Source of the DNA: a virus
Direction: 5' to 3' (one strand)
DNA length: 28,808 bases
IMG/VR virus record: IMGVR_UViG_3300032731_000303
Coordinates: 1-28,808 of that record
A program made the translations under genes and the position numbers. The notes under the pieces are model-generated. The model did no database searches, was not told where the DNA came from, and worked only from the letters and a program-made list of their open reading frames with translations. Of this stretch, positions 12,221-19,897 are shown piece after piece. Position 1 is the first letter of the stretch, and the number at the start of each line of letters is the position of its first letter.

Positions 12221-13544
12221 ATGGCCGAGCGAATACGTCAACTCAAGGACCGGCAAGACCTATCACTCGCACAACGACGACGAGCGGTCGTTCGTCTATT
12301 CGGACGAGCCGAAGCATGCGCTGCTCAAGGGCGGCTGGGGTGCGGGAAAGTCGGCTGCGGGCTACGTCAAGACGCTCGGCAGGCTCCGGCGTGGCATGGA
12401 CTGCATCGCCGTCAGCCCGGATTTCGAGCATTTCCGGAAGTCACTATGGCCGGTAATACGGGAGTGGACGCCGTGGGACTGCGTAGTCGACAAGCACAAA
12501 TACAAGAGCGAACTGGAGTTCGAGCCCAGGTCTGCGGATCGACTGGTGTTCACGTCGGGGGCGTTGCTGTATTACGGCGGCATCAAGGCAGCATCGAGCT
12601 GGTTTGGCGGGAATGTCCACTTCGTCCTGTTCGACGAGGCCGCGAGCTACCCGGACGCATCGGCGCTCAAGTCGCTGACGTCCAGGGCCAGGCTGATGGG
12701 GCCGGATGGGGAGCCGCCCCAGGTGGCCATCACAACGACCCCGGAAAAGAATTGGCTGCACGACTATTTTGGGCCTGCGCGCGGCGAGGACGACGAATTC
12801 GCCCGATTCAAGTCGGAGGCATTCGTCGGGACCGTGTTGACCAGCGAGAACTTGGAGAACCTGGACCCGGACTATGCCGACGCGGTAAGAAGCACGTTGA
12901 CGGAGACGGAAGCACGGCAATACCTGGAAGCGGGCTGGGAAGACGTTTCCAAAGTCGACAAATTCGTCAACATCGTCTGGTGGGACCAGTGCCGGGCCGA
13001 CATTCCCCCGCTGACGGGAACGGAGACGATGGTGATCGCATTGGACGCGGCGAAGGGCGGTGCGACGAATGTCCCGGACGCGTTCGCAGTGATCGCCGTG
13101 ACCAGGGCGCCGGGCGACAAGGCGCGAGTAGCGGTACGATACGCAGGCATCTGGCTGCCGCCGGAAGGTGGGCTATTAGACTTCGACCCGATCAAGGCGG
13201 AGGTGCTGAGACTGTGTCGGGACTTTGCGGTCATCGAAGTGGCCTACGATCCGTACCAATTGCACGATTTCGGCACCCAGCTCCGCAAACAAGGATTCAA
13301 CGCCAAGGAGTTCGGGCAGGGAAAGGACAGACTGATCGCGGACAAGCTCTTGCAGGACAGGATCACATCGCGCGGGATAATCCACGACGGCAATCCGCTG
13401 CTGAGGAGGCACGTGGACAACGCGGACATCAAGAAAAGTTCGGTCGGGATCAGGTTGGTCAAGCGGTCCGAATCCAAGAAGATCGACGCGGCGGTAGCGC
13501 TCTCAATGGCTTGTGCCAGGCTGCTGTACTTCAATCCGGTTTGA
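12177..13544 (+). CDS. terL: Terminase large subunit
   Basis: The ATP-driven DNA packaging motor with a nuclease domain. Numbering from the chosen start: Walker A GGWGAGKS at about 52-59, Walker B VLFDEA at about 150-155, coupling motif TTTP near 187, and RNase H-like nuclease acids D290 (ALDAAKGG), D358 (YDPYQ) and D437 (KKIDAAVAL). The start is uncertain. A TTG at 12177 has GGAGG five bases upstream, whereas the ATG at 12189 is too far from it and an ATG at 12108 lies deep in the preceding gene. The resulting 455 residues is normal for the family. Confidence 0.92.
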   Translation: MVRRMQERLLPPEIEWPSEYVNSRTGKTYHSHNDDERSFVYSDEPKHALLKGGWGAGKSAAGYVKTLGRLRRGMDCIAVSPDFEHFRKSLWPVIREWTPWDCVVDKHKYKSELEFEPRSADRLVFTSGALLYYGGIKAASSWFGGNVHFVLFDEAASYPDASALKSLTSRARLMGPDGEPPQVAITTTPEKNWLHDYFGPARGEDDEFARFKSEAFVGTVLTSENLENLDPDYADAVRSTLTETEARQYLEAGWEDVSKVDKFVNIVWWDQCRADIPPLTGTETMVIALDAAKGGATNVPDAFAVIAVTRAPGDKARVAVRYAGIWLPPEGGLLDFDPIKAEVLRLCRDFAVIEVAYDPYQLHDFGTQLRKQGFNAKEFGQGKDRLIADKLLQDRITSRGIIHDGNPLLRRHVDNADIKKSSVGIRLVKRSESKKIDAAVALSMACARLLYFNPV

Positions 13545-13580
13545 CGGTAGTTCGTGATCCATGATATACTTGGAGACGGA

Positions 13581-16145
13581 ATGAACAAAGACGAACGGCC
13601 CACGTTGGCAGAGACGGCGGATCTGCGGGTGATGGTTGCGGAGAAGGCTGCGGAGGATCTCGCTGAACTCTCGATCCAGGAAAGGACCACGCCTCGCCCG
13701 ACCGGCGGGGCGACGACCATGTGGTTCGTGCGCAGGGCCGACGAAGGCGACATCGCGCCGTGGTGGAGCAAGCAGCGTGACTCGGATCTCCGGATTTTCT
13801 GGCGGCAGCCGGGCAACGACATCCTCCAGGGCGCGGTGTCCTCGATGGTCAAGAAATTCAAGAGCATGAACTGGGTGATCGAGGCCCCTGAGCGCGTCGC
13901 GAAACGGTGCCAGGACGTGCTGGCCAATTCCGAGTTTGAGAAGGGCTGGGGCGAACTATTGTCGCCGACGGTTGAGGATTACCTCTGCCTTTATGGGCCA
14001 TCCAAGGTATCACTTGGTGGGGATAGGCGTGGGAAGACAAAGGCGATTCGTTATATCGTGAGGGATAAAGATCCTGGCCCTGTAATCAGCTTTGACCCTG
14101 AGACGCATCGATTTACGGAGAGGGAAATTACCAGTTGGGAAAAGACGCCGTTGGGAAATCGGCGATGGTGGTGGATTTCTCTAGAGTCGTCAGGGCATGG
14201 TGGGAACAAACGTGGTGGCTTATACTTGACGGAAGATCATCCGGTTCTGACTAATAGGGGATGGTTGCCTGCCTGTGAAGTCGTGCCGGGAATGTTGGTG
14301 GCAACGGGCGATCCCTCGCCTTCATACCAACAGGAAGAGATGCTTGTCGGAACCATATTGGGGGATGGCTGTATCGGGTTCGCGGGCAAGCGATCACGGA
14401 TACGATTCACTCACTGTAAGAAGCAAAAGCCCTGGCTAGAGCAAAAAAAGTCTGCTTTGGCTGAATTCGGTTGGACGCCCATTCAGAGAAATATATCCGA
14501 TGAAGGGCATGAAACGTTATCAGCCAATTCCCATGTATCGGCGGCCTTGAATGGATTACGGGAAACTTTTTATCCCAAGGGGAAAAAGGTAGTTCCAAAG
14601 GGTGTAATAGCAGAATATTTCGGACCGCGCATGATGGCAACTTGGTATTGTGATGATGGGTCGATACATCATCCGAAGACGAAGGCGGGTGTTCCGACAA
14701 GGCAAACGGCGTCGCTATGTACCCATGGGTTCACCAAGATGGATACGGAATGGCTGTGCGGATTCTTGACGGCGAAGGGATTTCCGTGTCGGGTGCAGAA
14801 GGTCAATGGAAAAAAGAAGGCATACCATTATCTCCGCTTCAATGTCGATGGGGCAGAGGCGCTGTTCAAATATATCGCGCCGTTTGTACCGCCGTTCATG
14901 CGATATAAGCTACCAAGCGATTCACCAGAGTTTGAGCCTGAATTGTGGGATTTGGGCATCGCTCATCCACATTTATCAGCAGTGGTTGAGAGCAGGGAAA
15001 GGGACCCGGCGGCCAAATACGGTGGATGCAAAACCACTTACCATATCGGTGTGGATGGGACCCGCAATTTTATAGCAGCGGGAATGGTGGTACACAATAC
15101 TCAGGATCAAGGCGCTCACATCGAGGTGCTTGGCAAGGGTGATCCCCTTGGTCCCATTGAGGGTCCCGTTCTCGGGCTGGCGCACATGGACGCTGGCCGG
15201 TGTACGTTGACCGGCGACTTGACCTACCCTGTCCTGTTTTCCAACACCAAGACGGGCAAACCGCACAGGATGCATGCGTCCAGGGTGATCCATTTGGTCG
15301 ACATGCCGTCGCCGAACGAGGCGATGAATGGAATTGGATTTTCCAGCGTCAGTCGTGTGATCGCATCCTCCCAGGTGCTCCTGAAGCTGGCGCGGTACAA
15401 GAATGAAAAGCTGTCTGATTTGCCAGAGGCGGGATTGCTGATCCTGAACAATATTGTGCCGACCCAGTGGGAGGACGCCAGGGCGCAGCACCAGAAAGAG
15501 AAACGGCGTTTGGGCCACGAGATATGGTCCAACGTAATGACCCTGTTTTCCGTGGACCCAGCGCAGGCAGCGTCCGCTGAACTGGTCAGCTTCGCGAACC
15601 TGCCAGACGCGTTCGACGAGCGGAGCACGACGGAGACGTACATCAACATCGTTGCGCTGGCGTTTGGGGTAGACGTGCGTGAGTTCTGGCCCATGTCAGC
15701 GGGCCCCCTCGGCACGGCGCAGGAGACGCAGATCCAGCACCAGAAGGCGAAGGGGAAGGGCATCGGGGACTTGATCACCGCTATCGAGCGGGCGATCAAT
15801 TGGAAGGTCTTGCCCGAGAGCGCCACGTTCCGGTTTGACTTCACTGACGACGAGGAGGACCTGTCGAAGGCCCAGATAGACGATGCGCGCACCCAGACCA
15901 TCATGTCCATGTGGAAGCCAGACCCCACGACCGGAAGTCCCGTCACCCAGGCCGAGATCAGGCAGATGCTCGCTGACAATGTGACGTACTTCCCAGAGGA
16001 GTTCCTGGACACCGACGTCACCGACGAGGAGCAGGCGACGGACATTGACCAGAAGATGCTGGCGGAGTACGGGCCGATTGTGGAGATATGCGCCAAGGGG
16101 AAAGTCAGGAAACTTGCAAATATTGCAAACTTGGAAGGGCCATGA
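13581..16145 (+). CDS. Portal protein interrupted by an intein
   Basis: An 854-codon frame encoding a portal protein of about 483 residues split by a 371-residue intein. The exteins join as ...VEDYL and TQDQGAHIEV..., a typical portal segment. The C-terminal part has LAFGVDVREFWP and a helix-rich tail. The portal forms the dodecameric ring through which DNA is packaged and to which the tail joins. The start at 13581 follows GGAGACGGA. The end carries the sequence shared with the BKACE palindrome, and the stop overlaps the next start (ATGA). Confidence 0.88.
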   Translation: MNKDERPTLAETADLRVMVAEKAAEDLAELSIQERTTPRPTGGATTMWFVRRADEGDIAPWWSKQRDSDLRIFWRQPGNDILQGAVSSMVKKFKSMNWVIEAPERVAKRCQDVLANSEFEKGWGELLSPTVEDYLCLYGPSKVSLGGDRRGKTKAIRYIVRDKDPGPVISFDPETHRFTEREITSWEKTPLGNRRWWWISLESSGHGGNKRGGLYLTEDHPVLTNRGWLPACEVVPGMLVATGDPSPSYQQEEMLVGTILGDGCIGFAGKRSRIRFTHCKKQKPWLEQKKSALAEFGWTPIQRNISDEGHETLSANSHVSAALNGLRETFYPKGKKVVPKGVIAEYFGPRMMATWYCDDGSIHHPKTKAGVPTRQTASLCTHGFTKMDTEWLCGFLTAKGFPCRVQKVNGKKKAYHYLRFNVDGAEALFKYIAPFVPPFMRYKLPSDSPEFEPELWDLGIAHPHLSAVVESRERDPAAKYGGCKTTYHIGVDGTRNFIAAGMVVHNTQDQGAHIEVLGKGDPLGPIEGPVLGLAHMDAGRCTLTGDLTYPVLFSNTKTGKPHRMHASRVIHLVDMPSPNEAMNGIGFSSVSRVIASSQVLLKLARYKNEKLSDLPEAGLLILNNIVPTQWEDARAQHQKEKRRLGHEIWSNVMTLFSVDPAQAASAELVSFANLPDAFDERSTTETYINIVALAFGVDVREFWPMSAGPLGTAQETQIQHQKAKGKGIGDLITAIERAINWKVLPESATFRFDFTDDEEDLSKAQIDDARTQTIMSMWKPDPTTGSPVTQAEIRQMLADNVTYFPEEFLDTDVTDEEQATDIDQKMLAEYGPIVEICAKGKVRKLANIANLEGP
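13986..15098 (+). mobile_element. Intein with LAGLIDADG endonuclease in the portal gene
   Basis: Intein residues 1-371 run from Cys (codon 13986) to Asn (codon 15096). Block A is CLYGPSKVSLG, block B is TEDHPVLT (residues 82-89), and the two LAGLIDADG motifs are LVGTILGDG (120-128) and MATWYCDDG (about 217-225). Block F/G is YHIGVDGTRNFIAAG then MVVHN, with terminal HN and a following Thr as the +1 nucleophile. All splicing residues are present, so it should splice. Its DNA looks more A/T-rich than the flanking exteins, consistent with transfer. Confidence 0.92.
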
Positions 16146-16387
16146 CCGAGGAGCAGATCGCCGCCGCCCTGGAGCGCATCCTGGAGCCCAAGCCTTCTGA
16201 CGATGATTCATGGATCGTCGAGCGGATCAAGGGCGAGAAGCAGGTCGAAAAGCTCACCCCGCCCGGACGGCCCTTGAAGCCGTGGGGTGACGAGCCCGTG
16301 CCGATCACTGAAGAGGACATTGATCTGGCCATCGCAGAATGGAACGAGCGGGTGCCCGAAGCCGCTGGACTGTTGGAGGCCGAGTGA
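16142..16387 (+). CDS. Small acidic phage protein
   Basis: An 81-residue protein between portal and minor head protein. It has an N-terminal helix (TEEQIAAALERI), a proline-rich middle and a C-terminal helix EEDIDLAIAEWNERVPEA. Its ATG overlaps the portal TGA after GGAAGGG. It probably belongs to the head module, but I do not recognise it. Confidence 0.65.
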   Translation: MTEEQIAAALERILEPKPSDDDSWIVERIKGEKQVEKLTPPGRPLKPWGDEPVPITEEDIDLAIAEWNERVPEAAGLLEAE

Positions 16388-17052
16388 GCTTCAAATGGGT
16401 GGCAAAGGCCGCGCGGTTCAGGGACAACAAGACGGGCCGGTGGGTCGCCAATACCGTCATCAGGACCTGGAGCCAGCAGAGCATCGACGCGTCATCGGCC
16501 TTCGACTTGGCGGGTCGGCTGGCGGAGGGGATGAGCGTCGGCGACTGGCAATCCGCGATGCGCGAGGGCATCAAGAGGGAATACATCAAGCAGTACCTTG
16601 CCGGTCGCGGTGGCAGGGCGAGGATGACGCAAGTCGACCACGGGTCCATAGGTGGGAGCCTCAAAGAACAATATTCCTGGCTCCAAAAGTTCTCCCAGGA
16701 GATCGCGGACGGCAAATTGAGTGAGGGCCAGATACGGACCCGGAGCCAGATGTACTTTCAGTCGGCTACTGAGGCCAGGGAGAGGGGCAAGAAACGGGCG
16801 GAGGAGCAGGCGGGGAAGACGATGGTGAGATGGGTCAGGACGCCCGCTGAATCTTGTACGGATTGCATAGGGTTGTCTGGTTTGGGTTGGCAGAATGCGG
16901 AACCGTGGCCGTTCAAGGTGGGGCGGTATAATGCGATATGTGGATCAGGGGCAACTTTATGCAAAGTCAACTGTCGGTGCTTTTTGGAGTGGCGACGGCC
17001 GCAAGAGACAAAGGGATCCATATTCAACTTTGAGGTGGCAACTACGGCATAG
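16384..17052 (+). CDS. Minor head protein (Mu F / SPP1 gp7-like)
   Basis: A 222-residue protein. Its C-terminal part has the cysteine pattern of phage head morphogenesis proteins, CTDCIGLSGLGW... then CGSGATLCKVNCRCFLEW, ending in the diagnostic CRC. Relatives bind the portal and few copies enter the procapsid. The start is GTG (16384) overlapping the previous stop and following GGAGG. The last ~30 codons are antisense to the 3' end of the HNH gene. The tail after CRC may be remodelled by that insertion. Confidence 0.75.
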   Translation: MSFKWVAKAARFRDNKTGRWVANTVIRTWSQQSIDASSAFDLAGRLAEGMSVGDWQSAMREGIKREYIKQYLAGRGGRARMTQVDHGSIGGSLKEQYSWLQKFSQEIADGKLSEGQIRTRSQMYFQSATEARERGKKRAEEQAGKTMVRWVRTPAESCTDCIGLSGLGWQNAEPWPFKVGRYNAICGSGATLCKVNCRCFLEWRRPQETKGSIFNFEVATTA

Positions 17053-17661
17053 GGTTATGAGATTATCAAATTGGTTAGCAGATTCCCAGTCGCCATCAAA
17101 ATCACGGATAGGTTTGATGTGATGAACGTCAAGTCCTCTACGTCCGACATTGCAGGATCGGCAACGATGGCCGTCACGATTCCTCACCTTGCATTTCTGG
17201 CTGCCCCAGTTTGGGCCATAATCGCTGGAGCCACCGCCTTTATAGTTGGGGTTGGCAGGACCGCGCATTTGGAGACTCTTGGCAGCGGCTTGGCATTCAC
17301 GGGAGCAATAACGGCTCCCGCGATGTTCAACTTGACCTTTGGTAGTTTGATATTCATCGCCGCATGTTTGGCAAACGAGAGTAATAATAGTACCATCTTT
17401 ACATTGATGAGCAGATTTGCAGTCATGATTACAGAAATGATTTCGTCCATCTACTCGGCATCGGGGCTTGAGCAGAAAAGCACCGCAATAAGAGCAGTAA
17501 ACCCAGGCTTTTTTCCAGGCGTTACCACGATTAAGGCTGTGAAGTTGGCTTGCGCATTTCTTGGAACATGTCTTGTTCCCGCCGTGATGGCGATGGGTCT
17601 TAAATATTTCCTTACAGATCGGACACATCTTGATGAGTTGGTTCTTGGGCGATTTGTCCAT
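16957..17661 (-). CDS. HNH homing endonuclease with multiple zinc knuckles
   Basis: A 234-residue protein. About three Cys-rich zinc modules precede the nuclease (CPIC...CSKKC near 13-36, CSYC...CNHDC near 56-81, CQTC...CSREC near 97-123). The C-terminal HNH domain has CRSC (167-170), DVHHIKPI (H180, H181), N200 and CRSCH (205-209). Such proteins make site-specific cuts that spread their own gene. The start at 17661 follows GAGGGTAGTA. It opposes all surrounding genes, has its own promoter, and its 3' end overlaps the minor head gene by 96 bases. Confidence 0.85.
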   Translation of the reverse strand: MDKSPKNQLIKMCPICKEIFKTHRHHGGNKTCSKKCASQLHSLNRGNAWKKAWVYCSYCGAFLLKPRCRVDGRNHFCNHDCKSAHQCKDGTIITLVCQTCGDEYQTTKGQVEHRGSRYCSRECQAAAKSLQMRGPANPNYKGGGSSDYGPNWGSQKCKVRNRDGHRCRSCNVGRRGLDVHHIKPIRDFDGDWESANQFDNLITLCRSCHLKVEYGSLCLLRPSPLQKAPTVDFA

Positions 17662-17679
17662 TACTACCCTCAAAAAGAA

Positions 17680-17774
17680 CGTTCCGCTAGTCAAGGCTAT
17701 CGTTGTTGTCTAGGCAACGTGCTGGCCAGCGGAACGCGGAGCGGTCTGTATGATAACTTTCACGCTGCCTAGAC
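17680..17774 (-). promoter_or_regulatory. Pseudoknot-like leader RNA of the HNH gene
   Basis: Two crossing inverted repeats fill the leader. One pairs 17763-17774 with 17708-17719 (12 pairs including one G-U); the other pairs 17728-17736 with 17680-17688 (9 perfect pairs). A 10-base palindrome GCTGGCCAGC (17721-17730) lies between. The arms interleave, giving either an H-type pseudoknot or two alternative folds. The first arm begins about where the transcript should start, and the last arm ends about ten bases before the ribosome site. Confidence 0.5.
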
Positions 17775-17780
17775 GAGGAT

Positions 17781-17809
17781 ATTATACATGACCTTGGCGG
17801 GAAAGTCAA
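17781..17809 (-). promoter_or_regulatory. Sigma70-type promoter of the HNH gene
   Basis: On the minus strand TTGACT (17809-17804), 17-base spacer, TATAAT (17786-17781). The start is expected near 17774, leaving a structured leader of about 110 bases. Confidence 0.8.
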
Positions 17810-17846
17810 AACTTGAGATAGCAGGATTATCATAGCGAGGATTTCC

Positions 17847-18272
17847 TTGTGGTTGAAGCATGAATTGATCCGTTTCCTGGACTGGCTGATTGCCTTGCTC
17901 GGAGGCTGGAGGGCGCGTCTCAGGCCGAAGATTGAGGAAGAGATTGGGGAAGAGATTGAGGAGCTGGAAGTTGAACCCGAAGTTGAACCGCAGGCCCAAC
18001 CAAGCCCGAAGGTGGTCACGTATCCTGACGGAGCGCCGCCGCCTATGGTAGCATTCAAGCCGCCGCCCGCGTATCCGGAGCCTGACGTCGTGCCAGACGG
18101 CTGCGTGCGGGCGCGGTACAATGAGGGCGGATCTGTGATCATCAAGGACTGGCGTGGCTGGTCCGTGCAGATCAAGGCCGGGGAAGATTTGATCGTGACC
18201 GAGCAGACCTGGAAGAACCTGAATGATCCCGACCTGATGCAGACCAGGCCGGGCACGTGGAAGAGGCTATGA
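17847..18272 (+). CDS. Phage structural-region protein, Glu/Pro-rich
   Basis: A 141-residue protein with an N-terminal amphipathic or hydrophobic helix (LIRFLDWLIALLGGW), a Glu-rich repeat region (EIGEEIEELEVEPEVEP), a Pro-rich linker, and a C-terminal domain of about 55 residues. The likely start is a TTG (17847) with GAGG seven bases upstream; the ATG at 17860 is out of frame. It sits among virion genes but I do not recognise a family. Confidence 0.6.
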   Translation: MWLKHELIRFLDWLIALLGGWRARLRPKIEEEIGEEIEELEVEPEVEPQAQPSPKVVTYPDGAPPPMVAFKPPPAYPEPDVVPDGCVRARYNEGGSVIIKDWRGWSVQIKAGEDLIVTEQTWKNLNDPDLMQTRPGTWKRL

Positions 18273-18273
18273 A

Positions 18274-19236
18274 GTGCCGCTGAACAGTACGCGCAAGACG
18301 CATTTTGAGCAGGTCGCCAAGCCCACATGGGTGCTGGGTGCAGATGGCGAGCCTGCGGGCGTTGCGTTCAACCCGTTCCAGACGCAGCTCGTGGACGCGA
18401 GCGGAAATCCTTATGGTGCGGAGATCAATCCGCTTCAGGCAGATCTCGTTAGCGGTGTCCAGCTCGTAGACGAAAACGGCCTTTCTTATGGCGTCAAGCA
18501 CATCGATAATAAACCGCGCGTGTCGTCCATGGATTACCTCTATGACATTGCGGAAGGGAATGTTCCAGACCACGTTGCCATACATCATTTTGGGCATAAC
18601 ACGAGCGTGGCGGTGGCGATAGAGACGATCTATCACGTCAGCAATCTCAGAACCTACTTGACGGCAGCGGAGAGATTGCAGATTGCATCGACGGCTGGTG
18701 CTGATGATTCTGGAGGAACTGGAGCCAGGACGCTTATAGTAAACGGGCTGGACGCCAACTATGATATTTTGGTTGAAACAATCACCATGAACGGCGGAGC
18801 CAACGTTTTGACAGACGCATCGTTCTTGCGAGTGGCTGATATCACAGTGGCAACCGCTGGCGCGACGGGATACAATGAAGGGATTATAACTATAAGCGAT
18901 AACGCTGATGCCATTATTCTGGACCAAATAGAGATCAGGGAGAACAAAAGCCATTGCGCTTGCTACACGACTCCGAATGGTCATACGACCCATATCGTGA
19001 ATGCATTCGCGACCGAGAGTAGCTCCAAGGGCTGCTTACTGTCTCTTTGGGTTCGGCAATTTGGCGGTTTGTGGACTATGGAGAGGGGGGTCCAGCTGCT
19101 GGACAGCACTATAGTCATAGTCTTTCCGATGCCTTTGACAATACCACAAAAAGCAGACATGGAGATTCGGGGCGAAGCTATCTTGGCGGGCGCGAACGTG
19201 ACCGCTGGCTTTGATGGCTGGGTTGAGGTTAATTGA
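18274..19236 (+). CDS. Virion structural protein
   Basis: A 320-residue protein starting with GTG after AAGAGG. The N-terminal motif PTWVLGADGEPAGVAFNPFQ is shared in pattern with the gene at 19396. The middle part (TYLTAAERL.IASTAGADDSGGTGARTLIVNGLD, a strand-rich segment and FLRVADITVATAG) resembles a module common in virion proteins of environmental phages. It probably decorates the head or forms part of the tail tip; the exact role is not known. Confidence 0.65.
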   Translation: MPLNSTRKTHFEQVAKPTWVLGADGEPAGVAFNPFQTQLVDASGNPYGAEINPLQADLVSGVQLVDENGLSYGVKHIDNKPRVSSMDYLYDIAEGNVPDHVAIHHFGHNTSVAVAIETIYHVSNLRTYLTAAERLQIASTAGADDSGGTGARTLIVNGLDANYDILVETITMNGGANVLTDASFLRVADITVATAGATGYNEGIITISDNADAIILDQIEIRENKSHCACYTTPNGHTTHIVNAFATESSSKGCLLSLWVRQFGGLWTMERGVQLLDSTIVIVFPMPLTIPQKADMEIRGEAILAGANVTAGFDGWVEVN

Positions 19237-19394
19237 TGGAAACTTTGCTAGTGGTCATTATTGTAATTCTAGCGCTTAATCTGTTAGTCAATGTATCAAT
19301 GTGGTCGAGGAAGAACGCATTATACAATCGGTTCACATTTTGGATTTGCAACCATTTGCGTTGGAATAGCTGGCGAGTGAAAAGGAGGGATTGA
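19236..19394 (+). CDS. Small single-span membrane protein
   Basis: A 52-residue protein. An N-terminal hydrophobic helix (LLVVIIVILALNLLVNV) is followed by a basic, Trp-rich tail. The ATG overlaps the previous TGA (TGATG) after GAGG, and the next gene starts two bases after its stop. Spacing on both sides supports a real gene. Function unknown. Confidence 0.55.
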   Translation: METLLVVIIVILALNLLVNVSMWSRKNALYNRFTFWICNHLRWNSWRVKRRD

Positions 19395-19395
19395 A

Positions 19396-19878
19396 ATGCC
19401 GAGACGATTGACAGCACTTGAGATCGTAGCAGAGCCCCGCTGGATTCTGGACGATCAGGGGAACATCACGGGAGTGGAGGACAACCCGTTCCAAGTGGTA
19501 GCGGCAGCTGCGCCCGGAGTCATTGTAGGCACGGTTCGCATCGATCAAAGCGCGCCGGGCGTGACGAATAAGGTCGTGTCTGATGTGCCGACCGCCACGC
19601 CGACGGCCTACAATGTCACTCTGACCTTGGCCAATACCGAGTATAGCCAGGCGCTGCCCGTGAATTGCCGGAGCTTTGAGTTTCAGGCACGAACAGAGGC
19701 TATTCTGCGATTCGCGTTCGTGACGAGTAAGGTAGCGGGATCGGTGGCCCCCTTTTTGACTTTGAAGGCGGCCGACTACTACTACTCACCTCCGCTGAAC
19801 CAGGCAACGAGTCCGAGCACACTTTTTGTAGCATCGCCGACAGCCGGAACGGTCGTGGAGATTCTGGCGTGGACGTGA
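19396..19878 (+). CDS. Virion structural protein, small
   Basis: A 160-residue, strand-rich protein. Its N-terminus (EPRWILDDQGNITGVEDNPFQ) has the same pattern as the N-terminus of the protein at 18274: P-x-W-x-L, a Gly-containing turn, and NPFQ. The rest looks like a small beta-sandwich decoration or tail protein. AAGGAGG precedes the ATG. Role inferred from location and composition. Confidence 0.6.
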   Translation: MPRRLTALEIVAEPRWILDDQGNITGVEDNPFQVVAAAAPGVIVGTVRIDQSAPGVTNKVVSDVPTATPTAYNVTLTLANTEYSQALPVNCRSFEFQARTEAILRFAFVTSKVAGSVAPFLTLKAADYYYSPPLNQATSPSTLFVASPTAGTVVEILAWT

Positions 19879-19897
19879 TCTTAGGGAGAGAATAGAC

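Noticed and set aside
12221-13564. A 447-codon open frame overlapping terL in another plus frame
   Set aside because: The GC-rich codon bias of terL opens this frame; it is Arg/Gly-rich, has no ribosome site and would overlap the clearly recognised terminase throughout.
13541-13570. TTGACG-18-TATACT with an extended -10 before the portal gene
   Set aside because: The transcript would start at about 13577, after the portal Shine-Dalgarno, and the -35 overlaps the end of terL. It is probably chance, or at best a leaderless start.
17680-17774. Structured RNA beside an HNH gene as an OMEGA/HEARO-type guide RNA
   Set aside because: The protein has zinc modules and an HNH domain but no RuvC-like or bridge-helix region, so it is not IscB or IsrB.
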